7,581 nt of DNA from Pseudomonas sp. (GCA_026398835.1 JAPLSD010000049.1:1-7581); one strand, 5' to 3'; shown: positions 1 to 6,014, counted from the stretch's first letter. Notes: generated by a model from the sequence alone, not told the origin. A program made the numbers and translations.

Positions 1-82
1 CGAACAGACCATCGCCGTAAGCCAGGCCGCGATCTTTTAGCGACAGAGCGTCAGCCGGCTGACCGTCGACCCAGCTTTGCAT
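1..82 (-). CDS. pabC: PabC, aminodeoxychorismate lyase (N-terminal fragment, cut by window edge)
   Basis: Only the first 27 codons are in the window; the gene runs off the left edge. The product would be the pyridoxal-phosphate enzyme that splits 4-amino-4-deoxychorismate into p-aminobenzoate and pyruvate for folate synthesis. The visible N-terminus reads [11 protein letters not shown] and then DRGLAYGDGLF; the DRGLxYGDGLF pattern is typical of the start of PabC and of related fold-type IV aminotransferases. Its ATG overlaps the fabF stop codon by one base (TGATG), which suggests translational coupling. fabF followed by pabC is also the E. coli order, and this supports pabC over a branched-chain aminotransferase. 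The PLP lysine and the rest of the active site lie outside the window. Confidence 0.88.
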   Translation of the reverse strand, partial: MQSWVDGQPADALSLKDRGLAYGDGLF

Positions 83-1326
83 CAACCGGCGAACCGACGG
101 AACACCAGAGAACCGTTGGTACCACCAAACCCGAACGAGTTGGACAGCACCACATCGATATCCATGTCACGCGCGGTATGCGGCACGAAATCAAGGTCGC
201 AGCCTTCATCCGGCTCATCCAGGTTGATGGTCGGTGGAGCAACCTGGCCGTTGATCGCCAGCACACTGAAGATCGCCTCGACAGCACCGGCCGCGCCCAG
301 CAGATGCCCAGTCATGGACTTGGTCGAACTAACCGCCATCTTGTAGGCGTGCTCACCGAAGACAGTCTTGATCGCCTGGGCTTCGGCGAGGTCACCGGCC
401 GAGGTCGATGTGCCGTGGGCATTGACGTATTGCACTTGATCGACGTTCAGTTTGGCATCACGCATAGCGTTGGTAATGCAGCGCGCTGCGCCCGCGCCAT
501 CGGTGGGTGGCGACGTCATGTGATAGGCGTCGCCGCTCATGCCAAAGCCGATCAACTCGGCATAAATGGTCGCACCGCGAGCTTTAGCGTGCTCCAGCTC
601 TTCGAGCACCAGGGCACCGGCACCATCGGAGAGTACAAAACCGTCACGGCCCTTGTCCCATGGACGGCTCGCGCGGGTCGGTTCATCGTTGCGCGTCGAC
701 AGCGCACGGGAGGCACCGAAGCCGCCCATACCAAGGCCGCAAGCGGCCATCTCGGCACCGCCGGCAATCATCACATCGGCCTCGCCGTAAGCAATGTTGC
801 GCGCCGCCATGCCGATGCAGTGCGTACCCGTGGTACAAGCAGTCGAAACGGCGTAGTTAGGCCCCTGGGTACCTAGATGGATGGACAGGAAGCCGGAAAT
901 CATATTGATAATCGAGCCAGGCACGAAGAACGGCGAAATCCGCCGTGGGCCTTGCTCATGCAGCGTGCGGCTGGTTTCTTCGATATTGGTCAGACCGCCA
1001 ATACCCGAACCGATTGCCACGCCGATGCGCTCACGGTTGGCGTCGGTGACTTCCAGGCCCGAGTTTCGGACCGCCTGAAACCCCGCAGCCAGACCGTACT
1101 GAATGAACAGGTCAAGTTTGCGAGCTTCTTTGACCGACAGATATTCCTCGACATTGAAGCCCTTTACCGAGCCGCCAAAACGGGTGGAATAAGCAGAAAG
1201 GTCGGTGTGTTCGATCAGACCAATGCCACTGCGGCCAGCCAGAATACCCTGCCAGCTGCTCGGTACATCCGTGCCCAATGGAGACAACATACCCATACCG
1301 GTGACTACGACGCGTCTACGCGACAC
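82..1326 (-). CDS. fabF: FabF, beta-ketoacyl-ACP synthase II
   Basis: This cytoplasmic condensing enzyme of type II fatty acid synthesis joins malonyl-ACP to a growing acyl-ACP with loss of CO2. The 414-residue length matches FabF. The thiolase-fold active site is complete: nucleophile Cys164 in STACTTG, His304 in NAHGTSTS, Lys336 in SSTKSMTGH and His341 in the same segment. The glycine-rich loop GFGGTNG lies at 399-405. The start codon is GTG (1326-1324), chosen because the conserved N-terminus [11 protein letters not shown] begins there and AGGAG lies 6 bases upstream. It follows acpP after 109 bases that contain a terminator, and it overlaps pabC by one base. FabB is the alternative assignment, but the length and the acpP-fabF-pabC order favour FabF. 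Confidence 0.97.
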   Translation of the reverse strand: MSRRRVVVTGMGMLSPLGTDVPSSWQGILAGRSGIGLIEHTDLSAYSTRFGGSVKGFNVEEYLSVKEARKLDLFIQYGLAAGFQAVRNSGLEVTDANRERIGVAIGSGIGGLTNIEETSRTLHEQGPRRISPFFVPGSIINMISGFLSIHLGTQGPNYAVSTACTTGTHCIGMAARNIAYGEADVMIAGGAEMAACGLGMGGFGASRALSTRNDEPTRASRPWDKGRDGFVLSDGAGALVLEELEHAKARGATIYAELIGFGMSGDAYHMTSPPTDGAGAARCITNAMRDAKLNVDQVQYVNAHGTSTSAGDLAEAQAIKTVFGEHAYKMAVSSTKSMTGHLLGAAGAVEAIFSVLAINGQVAPPTINLDEPDEGCDLDFVPHTARDMDIDVVLSNSFGFGGTNGSLVFRRFAG

Positions 1327-1372
1327 AGCACTCTCCTTTTTCTAATGACGACACTTTGTATCAGGCCTAAAG

Positions 1373-1407
1373 AAAAAACCGCACGCCATGATGGCAGTGC
1401 GGTTTTT
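1373..1407 (-). terminator. Intrinsic terminator between acpP and fabF
   Basis: CCGCAC (1379-1384) pairs with GTGCGG (1397-1402). The stem continues inward as GCCA/TGGC with one unpaired A (1396) and a TGA loop. On the minus strand the stem is followed by six T (1378-1373), the normal layout of a rho-independent terminator for acpP. The other side has five T (1403-1407), so it could also work in the plus direction, though no plus-strand gene ends here. It probably lets acpP be transcribed at a higher level than fabF, with fabF reached by read-through or by a promoter I could not identify. Confidence 0.88.
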
Positions 1408-1436
1408 CCATGACAGCAAGCGACGACTACAAACTA

Positions 1437-1673
1437 TTAAGCCTGGTGGCTAGTAACGTAGTCGATAGCAGCTTGAACGGTAGTGATCTTTTCAGCTTCT
1501 TCGTCAGGGATTTCGGTCTCGAATTCCTCTTCCAGAGCCATCACCAGCTCAACGGTGTCAAGGGAGTCGGCACCCAGGTCTTCAACGAAGGAAGCGCTGT
1601 TGGTCACTTCTTCTTCTTTAACGCCCAGTTGCTCAGCAACGATTTTCTTGACGCGCTCTTCGATGGTGCTCAT
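1437..1673 (-). CDS. acpP: AcpP, acyl carrier protein
   Basis: AcpP is the small acidic carrier that holds acyl intermediates on a phosphopantetheine arm during fatty acid synthesis and hands them to lipid A, phospholipid and other pathways. The product has 78 residues, the usual length. The arm attaches to Ser37 within the DSL motif of [10 protein letters not shown], and the recognition helix that follows is rich in Glu (EEEFE). The whole chain is strongly acidic, as expected. The start is the ATG at 1673-1671. AGGAG lies 12 bases upstream, rather far for a Shine-Dalgarno site, with AAGG closer in. The 192-base leader in front of it is long compared with the other gaps in the operon, and a terminator follows the gene, so acpP probably has its own promoter and can be made in excess. 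Confidence 0.98.
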   Translation of the reverse strand: MSTIEERVKKIVAEQLGVKEEEVTNSASFVEDLGADSLDTVELVMALEEEFETEIPDEEAEKITTVQAAIDYVTSHQA

Positions 1674-1865
1674 ACCTTGTTTTCACTCCTAATGGACAAA
1701 TTCAGGCAGCTGGCCAGTGGGTAAGTGTATAGAAAGGCTTTTCAGTTTTTCAACTGAAAGCTTCACTCCTCGAACCCTATCGACCATCTGCCTATAAATA
1801 GATTGCAGCTTTATAACGGATTTTAGACAGCTCGTATGACATTTTTTTGAAGCAATCCGTCACAT
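1674..1865 (-). promoter_or_regulatory. acpP leader region with a probable promoter
   Basis: This is the longest non-coding spacer inside the fatty acid operon. On the minus strand it has an AT-rich stretch with a TATAAA hexamer (1815-1810) that resembles a -10 box, but no convincing -35 box at the right distance, so the exact promoter is unsettled. Other contents are an element shared with the fabD leader (1826-1869), a hairpin (1737-1761), and a second copy of AGGAGTGAA (1770-1762) that matches the acpP Shine-Dalgarno stretch (1690-1682). A promoter is inferred from the region's length, composition and position before a gene that must be highly expressed. Confidence 0.4.
1737..1761 (-). promoter_or_regulatory. 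Hairpin in the acpP leader
   Basis: AACTGAAA (1752-1759) pairs perfectly with TTTCAGTT (1740-1747) around a four-base loop, which reads GAAA in the acpP transcript, a GNRA-type tetraloop. GC/GC can extend the stem past one bulged T. No T-run follows on either strand, so it is probably not a terminator. It would fold about 64-88 bases before the acpP start, where it could protect the mRNA or affect its translation. That role is inference. Confidence 0.45.
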
Positions 1866-1869
1866 TTAA
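1826..1869 (-). repeat. Copy A of the element shared by the acpP and fabD leaders
   Basis: On the plus strand this 44-base stretch aligns with 3630-3669. Both begin GACAG, both have ATGAC about ten bases on, and both end with the identical 11-mer GTCACATTTAA. I count 32 identical positions over 40 aligned bases plus four gap columns. This copy overlaps the fabG stop codon and ends 152 bases before the acpP start. It may be a regulator-binding site or promoter part. Confidence 0.5.
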
Positions 1870-2609
1870 CTCATGTACATCCCGCCGTTCACCGGGATTG
1901 TAGCCCCAGTAACGTAAGCCGCACCGTCCGAAGCCAGAAAAGCGACCACTTGCGCGATCTCTTGAGCTTGCCCCAGACGGCCCAGCGGAATTTGCGTCAG
2001 CAAGGCTTCACGCTGTGCCTCAGGCAATTCGCGTGTCATATCAGTATCGATGAACCCGGGAGCCACCGAGTTTACCGTAATCGACCGCGAGCCGACTTCA
2101 CGCGCCAGAGCGCGACTGAAACCTTCCAGACCTGCCTTGGCGGCTGCGTAGTTTACTTGGCCTGCGTTGCCCATGGCACCCACAACCGAACCAATACTGA
2201 TAATTCGACCCCAACGAGCCTTGGTCATGCCACGCAGAACACCCTTGGACAGGCGGAACAGACTGTTCAAATTGGTATCGACGACATCATGCCATTCGTC
2301 GTCTTTCATGCGCATCATCAGGTTATCGCGGGTGATGCCAGCATTATTGACCAAAATCGCCGGCGCACCGAACTGCGCCTGAATGCTCGCCAGTACAGCA
2401 GCGACGGACTCGTCGCTGGTGACATTGAGTTCCAGGCCAGTGCCTTGAATACCGTTTTCTTTCAGGGTCGCAGCGATACGCTCAGCGCCCGAAGCGGAAG
2501 TTGCAGTGCCGATGACTACGGCGCCCTGACGACCCAACTCAAGAGCGATGGCTTGACCAATACCACGACTGGCACCGGTAACCAGTGCAACTTTACCTTG
2601 CAGACTCAT
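1866..2609 (-). CDS. fabG: FabG, 3-oxoacyl-ACP reductase
   Basis: FabG uses NADPH to reduce the 3-ketoacyl-ACP made by the condensing enzymes, the first reductive step of each elongation cycle. The 247-residue product is a classical short-chain dehydrogenase. The cofactor loop TGASRGIG is at 11-18, NNAG at 88-91, the active-site Asn is probably in the NLNS segment near 113-116, and the catalytic Ser141, Tyr154 and Lys158 stand in SVVGAMG and NYAAAKAG. The C-terminal PVNGGMYM fits FabG. The ATG at 2609 was chosen over an upstream in-frame start at 2660 because SLQGKVALVTG is the normal family N-terminus and AGGAG lies 8 bases before it. Only 16 bases separate it from fabD, so the two are surely co-transcribed. 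SDR enzymes are numerous, but this position between fabD and acpP makes FabG the clear call. Confidence 0.97.
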   Translation of the reverse strand: MSLQGKVALVTGASRGIGQAIALELGRQGAVVIGTATSASGAERIAATLKENGIQGTGLELNVTSDESVAAVLASIQAQFGAPAILVNNAGITRDNLMMRMKDDEWHDVVDTNLNSLFRLSKGVLRGMTKARWGRIISIGSVVGAMGNAGQVNYAAAKAGLEGFSRALAREVGSRSITVNSVAPGFIDTDMTRELPEAQREALLTQIPLGRLGQAQEIAQVVAFLASDGAAYVTGATIPVNGGMYMS

Positions 2610-2625
2610 GCAAGCTTCTCCTAAT

Positions 2626-3564
2626 TCAAGCCAGCGCTGCACGAGCGGCAGCGAAAGCATCTGGGGTATTGAGGTTCGAGGTCGACACGCCTTCGGCGCA
2701 GCGTTTATTCAGACCAGCCAGCACTTTACCAGGGCCGCATTCGACCAACTGGGTGGCGCCATTGGCTGCCAGGCATTGGACAGACTCGACCCAACGCACT
2801 GGCTTGTAGAGCTGCTCGAGCAGATCACGCTTGAGGGTCTCAAGATCCATCGCAACACTGGCGCTGACATTCTGCACCAACGGAATTTGCGGGGCCTGCC
2901 AGTCGATCGCAGCGATCGACTCGGCGAAACGCTCAGCAGCAGGACGCATCAACTCGCAGTGGGATGGCACACTGACCGGCAACGGCATCGCTCGCTTGGC
3001 GCCACGCGCCTTGCAACCTTCGATAGCGCGCTCGACTGCAGCCTTGGCACCCGCAATCACTACTTGACCCGGCGAGTTAAAGTTGACCGCACTGACCACT
3101 TCACCTTGCCCAGCTTCTGCGCAGGCCGCCAGCACATCAGCATCTTCCAGACCGAGAATCGCGGCCATGCCGCCTTGCCCAGCCGGTACAGCCTCTTGCA
3201 TCAACTGACCGCGACGCTCTACCAGCTTAACGGCATCACCCAGGCTCAGACTGCCCGCAGCCACCAGGGCGCTGTATTCGCCCAGACTGTGGCCTGCAAC
3301 ATAAGCCGGGCGCGCACCGCCTTCAGCCAACCACAGCCGCCACAATGCGACGGACGCAGTGAGAATGGCCGGCTGGGTTTTATCGGTTTGATTGAGCTGC
3401 TCTTCCGGCCCTTGCTGGGTCAATGCCCACAGGTCATAACCCAGAGCATCGGAAGCTTCTTTGAATGTTTCAAGGATCAACGGGTATTGCGCGCCCAACT
3501 CGGCCAACATGCCGAGGGACTGCGAGCCCTGCCCTGGAAAGACGAATGCGAGGGATGCAGACAT
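2626..3564 (-). CDS. fabD: FabD, malonyl-CoA:ACP transacylase
   Basis: FabD moves the malonyl group from CoA to AcpP, supplying the extender unit for every condensation. The product has 312 residues, close to the usual 305-315. Family signatures are in order: PGQGSQ at 10-15, the nucleophile Ser93 in GHSLGEYSAL (91-100), Arg118 that binds the malonyl carboxylate, and His202 in VPSHCELM. ECGPGKVL (275-282) and the final GLNKR also fit. The ATG at 3564 is preferred to an in-frame GTG at 3621, because the family begins just before AFVFPGQG and because AGGGG sits 8 bases ahead of this ATG. The 125-base gap before it is where many gamma-proteobacteria carry fabH; here no gene is present. It lies 16 bases from fabG. 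Confidence 0.97.
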   Translation of the reverse strand: MSASLAFVFPGQGSQSLGMLAELGAQYPLILETFKEASDALGYDLWALTQQGPEEQLNQTDKTQPAILTASVALWRLWLAEGGARPAYVAGHSLGEYSALVAAGSLSLGDAVKLVERRGQLMQEAVPAGQGGMAAILGLEDADVLAACAEAGQGEVVSAVNFNSPGQVVIAGAKAAVERAIEGCKARGAKRAMPLPVSVPSHCELMRPAAERFAESIAAIDWQAPQIPLVQNVSASVAMDLETLKRDLLEQLYKPVRWVESVQCLAANGATQLVECGPGKVLAGLNKRCAEGVSTSNLNTPDAFAAARAALA

Positions 3565-3606
3565 GTAACAAACCCCTAATGATCTTGTCGTCGGAGAATT
3601 GACGCC

Positions 3607-3617
3607 CCCTATTAGGG
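3607..3617. repeat. Short palindrome in the fabD leader
   Basis: CCCTATTAGGG is a perfect inverted repeat around a single central base, 43 bases ahead of the fabD ATG. It could be half of an operator or a small hairpin, but five-base arms are short. It holds one of two TAGGGG stretches in the fabD leader; the other is the Shine-Dalgarno site itself. Confidence 0.3.
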
Positions 3618-3629
3618 ACACAAAAAACT

Positions 3630-3669
3630 GACAGTTGGATGACTGATTGAACTAAGCGGTCACATTTAA
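3630..3669 (-). repeat. Copy B of the shared element, in the fabD leader
   Basis: This is the partner of 1826-1869, in the same orientation relative to the downstream gene. It begins 20 bases after the plsX stop codon and ends 65 bases before the fabD ATG, wholly inside the 125-base plsX-fabD spacer. The 11-mer GTCACATTTAA at its upstream end is identical to that in copy A. That spacer holds no gene and no terminator that I can see, so a promoter or operator for fabD-fabG is the likeliest content. Confidence 0.5.
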
Positions 3670-3689
3670 GCATTCTCGAACGAAAACGC

Positions 3690-4700
3690 CTAAAGCAACA
3701 GATCCTCGAGACGACCATGCAAGCGTTCCGGCAGGTTTTCCTGGATCTCGATCAAGGCTCGCTGAATCGCACTTTGGAACCCCTGCACCCCGGCCGAGCC
3801 ATGGCTTTTCACGACGATACCCTGCAATCCGAGAAAGCTCGCACCGTTGTGTCGCGCAGGCGCCAGATCAGCCTGCAAGCGGCGCATCAATGGCAGCGCC
3901 AAGGCCCCGACCATTCGCGATGCCAGGCTTTGCTTGAACAACGCCTCGATCCTCGCCGCAATCATGGTCGCCAGACCTTCGCTGGACTTGAGCAGGATAT
4001 TGCCGACGAAACCATCGCACACCACGACGTCTGCCTCACCACGGTACAACCCATCACCCTCGACAAAGCCGATGTAGTTCAATCCACGGGCATTTTGCAA
4101 CAAAGTGGCTGCCAGCTTGACCTGCTGATTACCCTTGATGTCTTCAGTGCCTATATTCAGCAACGCCACCCGCGGCCGAACAATACCCAGCGTCTCAGCC
4201 GCCACCGACCCCATGACAGCAAATTGCAGAAGATGCTCGGCACTGCAATCAACGTTCGCACCCAGGTCGAGCAACTGGCAGTAGCCGCGCTGGGTAGGGA
4301 TGGCCGCAACCATCGCCGGCCGATCAATACCCGGCAGGGTTTTCAGCACATAACGAGACAACGCCATCAGTGCGCCGGTATTGCCAGCGCTGACGCATGC
4401 CTGAACCTTGCCATCACGCAGCAATTCCAGCGCCACACGCATTGAAGAGTCCAGCTTACCGCGCAGGGCTTGCGATGGTTTTTCATCCATGGCAATGACT
4501 TCTGCGGCCGGCACGACATTCAGGCGCGCACGATCCACAGCCGACTGGCTGGCTATCAATTCTTCTAAAAGGGAGGGTTGACCAACGAGGGTCAGGTGCA
4601 ACGAGGGCGTAGCAGACAGACAAGCAAGGCTGGCCTGAACAATGCTGCGGGGACCGAAGTCCCCGCCCATTGCGTCAATCGCGATGACTTGAGCGGACAA
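3690..4700 (-). CDS. plsX: PlsX, phosphate acyltransferase
   Basis: PlsX converts acyl-ACP and inorganic phosphate to acyl-phosphate, the acyl donor for PlsY in making lysophosphatidic acid; it is a peripheral membrane enzyme linking fatty acid and phospholipid synthesis. The 336-residue product has the family blocks in order: AMGGDFGP at 10-17, SAGNTGAL at 104-111, LDLGANVD at 144-151, NIGTED at 182-187, VVCDGFVGN at 226-234 and KSHGSA near 298-303. The start is TTG (4700-4698), since the conserved segment [10 protein letters not shown] needs residues upstream of the first ATG (codon 11), and only three bases separate TTG from the rpmF stop. There is no good Shine-Dalgarno site, only a weak GAG six bases away, and a hairpin could cover the start. 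It probably depends on ribosomes arriving from rpmF. Confidence 0.96.
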   Translation of the reverse strand: MSAQVIAIDAMGGDFGPRSIVQASLACLSATPSLHLTLVGQPSLLEELIASQSAVDRARLNVVPAAEVIAMDEKPSQALRGKLDSSMRVALELLRDGKVQACVSAGNTGALMALSRYVLKTLPGIDRPAMVAAIPTQRGYCQLLDLGANVDCSAEHLLQFAVMGSVAAETLGIVRPRVALLNIGTEDIKGNQQVKLAATLLQNARGLNYIGFVEGDGLYRGEADVVVCDGFVGNILLKSSEGLATMIAARIEALFKQSLASRMVGALALPLMRRLQADLAPARHNGASFLGLQGIVVKSHGSAGVQGFQSAIQRALIEIQENLPERLHGRLEDLLL

Positions 4701-4724
4701 GGATTACTCGTCAGCGCCCTTGTC
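4696..4724 (-). promoter_or_regulatory. Hairpin enclosing the plsX start codon
   Basis: GACAAGG (4696-4702) and CCTTGTC (4718-4724) are perfect inverted repeats of seven bases around a 15-base loop. In the transcript the downstream arm contains the UUG start of plsX, while the upstream arm is rpmF coding sequence including an AAGG that might otherwise act as a distant Shine-Dalgarno site. The rpmF stop codon lies in the loop. A ribosome finishing rpmF would open the stem, which fits translational coupling. The pairing is seen; the function is inferred. Confidence 0.45.
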
Positions 4725-4886
4725 GATCACTTTACGGCCACGGTATACGCCTTCTGGCGATACGTGGTGACGCAGGTGAACTTCACCGGTGGTTTTTTCT
4801 ACAGACAGGGTGCTAGCCTCGAGAGCGTCGTGCGAACGACGCATGTCACGGGCAGAGCGGGATTTTTTGTTCTGCTGAACAGCCAT
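4704..4886 (-). CDS. rpmF: Ribosomal protein bL32
   Basis: bL32 is a small basic protein of the large ribosomal subunit. The 60-residue product begins [11 protein letters not shown] and has the family blocks RRSHDAL (17-23), HLRHH (37-41) and YRGRKVI (48-54). It contains no cysteine, so it is the zinc-free form. AGGAG stands 10 bases before the ATG and overlaps the yceD stop codon (TAGGAG), 13 bases lie between the two genes, and plsX follows after three bases. yceD-rpmF-plsX is a widely kept arrangement. Confidence 0.98.
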
Positions 4887-4899
4887 AATTGATTAACTC

Positions 4900-5427
4900 C
4901 TAAACGTTTGGGTCACGCTTTAACTGCGCCAATACACTGAACGGGTTGGACCGCGTTACCTCGTCCTCGCTCGGTTCGGGCTCATCGAGACCCGCCGGCT
5001 GCTGGCATTCTTCCGGATGATGAGCAGGCACAATGGGCAAGGCGAGCAAAAGCTCCTCCTCGATCAGTGACTGCAGATCCAAAGGATCTTCGCCCAGTTC
5101 CAGCACGTCATAACCTTTCGGCAACGACTGGGTATTCGCACCCTCTTTCACCACAGCATAACTGCATTCGCTGTGGATCGGCAGGGTGACCAGCTCAAGA
5201 CAACGCTGGCAAACCATTTTGACCTCGGTGTCGATAAAGCTGTGGATAACCACAGATTTACGCTCATCGCGCTCAAAAACGAATTTAGCCTGCACCGTAC
5301 CGACAGTATCGGAAAGCGGGTCGCAGAGTCTCTCCAAATCGGCCAGCAGCATTTCACCTTGAAGGGTGGTGCCACGATCAGCCAATTTGCGCGGGTCAAC
5401 GTGAGGTGGAATCGGGTCATTCAACAT
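4900..5427 (-). CDS. yceD: YceD, DUF177 family 23S rRNA accumulation protein
   Basis: YceD of E. coli has been linked to 23S rRNA accumulation; its biochemical action is not settled. The 175-residue product has the DUF177 features: [11 protein letters not shown] near the start, a CQRC pair (Cys73, Cys76) in the middle, the acidic to hydrophobic stretch [14 protein letters not shown] (123-136) followed by Cys141, and the C-terminal [11 protein letters not shown] (161-171). The cysteines could bind a metal, which is inference. The ATG at 5427 keeps the N-terminal family segment, but no Shine-Dalgarno site precedes it, and a consensus promoter lies so near that the mRNA would start about three bases before the ATG. 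An internal ATG at codon 26 (5352) has AAGGTG ahead of it and would give a shorter protein lacking conserved sequence. This is the first gene of the rpmF-plsX-fab operon. Confidence 0.93.
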   Translation of the reverse strand: MLNDPIPPHVDPRKLADRGTTLQGEMLLADLERLCDPLSDTVGTVQAKFVFERDERKSVVIHSFIDTEVKMVCQRCLELVTLPIHSECSYAVVKEGANTQSLPKGYDVLELGEDPLDLQSLIEEELLLALPIVPAHHPEECQQPAGLDEPEPSEDEVTRSNPFSVLAQLKRDPNV

Positions 5428-5436
5428 AGGCGCAGC

Positions 5437-5464
5437 ATTATAGGGATGCCCCCGGCCATGTCAA
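5437..5464 (-). promoter_or_regulatory. Consensus sigma-70 promoter of the yceD-rpmF-plsX-fab operon
   Basis: On the minus strand a perfect TTGACA (5464-5459) is followed, after a 16-base spacer, by a perfect TATAAT (5442-5437). Transcription would begin near 5430, about three bases before the yceD ATG at 5427. A -35 and a -10 box that both match consensus are uncommon and imply a strong promoter, fitting an operon with a ribosomal protein and fatty acid synthesis genes. The GC-rich spacer (GGCCGGGGG) could affect its strength. Confidence 0.85.
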
Positions 5465-5477
5465 AGGAAATTCAGTC

Positions 5478-5507
5478 CTGTCCGTCACTTGGAAGCCTCG
5501 CTAGAAT
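5478..5507 (+). promoter_or_regulatory. Possible maf promoter
   Basis: TAGAAT (5502-5507) resembles a -10 box. CTGTCC (5478-5483), 18 bases upstream, is a weak -35 match. The start would be near 5514, leaving a leader of about 19 bases with a good AGGAG before the maf ATG. It would lie back to back with the strong yceD promoter. The -35 match is poor, so this is tentative. Confidence 0.3.
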
Positions 5508-5532
5508 TCGCGGCCATCTTCAGGAGAACCGC

Positions 5533-6014
5533 ATGCTGCCTTTATTACTTGCTTCAAGCTCAGTCTATCGTCGTGAATTGCTGGCCCGCTTGCAGCTTGC
5601 ATTTACCTGCAGCTCACCGGATATCGACGAAAGTCACCACCCTGAAGAGCTTGCCGTCGACCTGGTCAAACGCCTGGCCAAAGAGAAAGCTCAAAGGCCC
5701 GCGAGCAACTGCTTGCCGCCAGCGGTGCCAGCGTGACCTTCCTGACCGGCCTGGCGCTGCTCAACAGCTCGACAGGCCACTGTCAGATCGACTGCATCCC
5801 TTTCACCGTGCACATGCGCTCGCTTGATCAGGTGCGCATCGAACGCTACCTGCGCGCCGAACAGCCCTACGACTGCGCTGGCAGCTTCAAAGCCGAAGGC
5901 TTGGGGGTGAGTCTGTTTCAAAGCACCGAAGGCCCGGACGCCACCAGCCTGGTCGGCCTGCCGCTGATTCGCCTGGTGGACATGCTGCTGGCTGAAGGTG
6001 TGCAGATCCCCTGA
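5533..6014 (+). pseudogene. maf: maf/yceF, nucleoside triphosphate pyrophosphatase, disrupted by internal deletion and frameshift
   Basis: Maf-family enzymes hydrolyse non-canonical or modified nucleotides to monophosphate and pyrophosphate; the E. coli YceF subgroup acts on 7-methyl-GTP. The gene opens well, with AGGAG six bases before the ATG and a family N-terminus with LASSS and YRRELLARL. The first frame matches Maf to about residue 53 (KEKA, ending 5691), then reads unrelated residues to a TGA at 5734-5736. From 5694 another frame resumes the family at [11 protein letters not shown] and runs through YDCAGSFKAEGLG and VGLPLI to the stop at 6012-6014. About 33 residues expected between the halves are missing, including the GSDQ loop with the conserved aspartate and the GKP motif. 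The remaining 482 bases plus about 100 equal a normal gene of roughly 193 codons. The product should be inactive, unless the lesion is an assembly error. It points toward sppA across a shared terminator. Confidence 0.88.

Noticed and set aside
178..876. Plus-strand open frames across fabF, and similar ones at 1950-2624 and 3717-4445 across fabG and plsX
   Set aside because: All are antisense shadows of well-supported genes and show no family motif.
2610..2660. In-frame upstream start for fabG
   Set aside because: It would overlap the end of fabD and add 17 residues absent from the family; AGGAG points to the ATG at 2609.
2608..3579. Plus-strand open frame of 323 codons across fabD
   Set aside because: It lies entirely opposite fabD, whose protein has every catalytic motif. 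Its product shows no recognisable domain and it is explained by high GC at third positions of the real gene.
3565..3621. In-frame GTG start for fabD at 3621
   Set aside because: It adds 19 residues outside the family pattern, while AGGGG stands 8 bases before the ATG at 3564.
5173..5736. Long plus-strand frame entering maf from inside yceD
   Set aside because: The part before 5533 is antisense to yceD. The real maf start is the ATG at 5533 with AGGAG six bases upstream.
5691..5736. Programmed frameshift in maf
   Set aside because: No slippery heptamer was recognised, and a frameshift alone would not restore the missing middle with the catalytic loop; deletion explains the data better.
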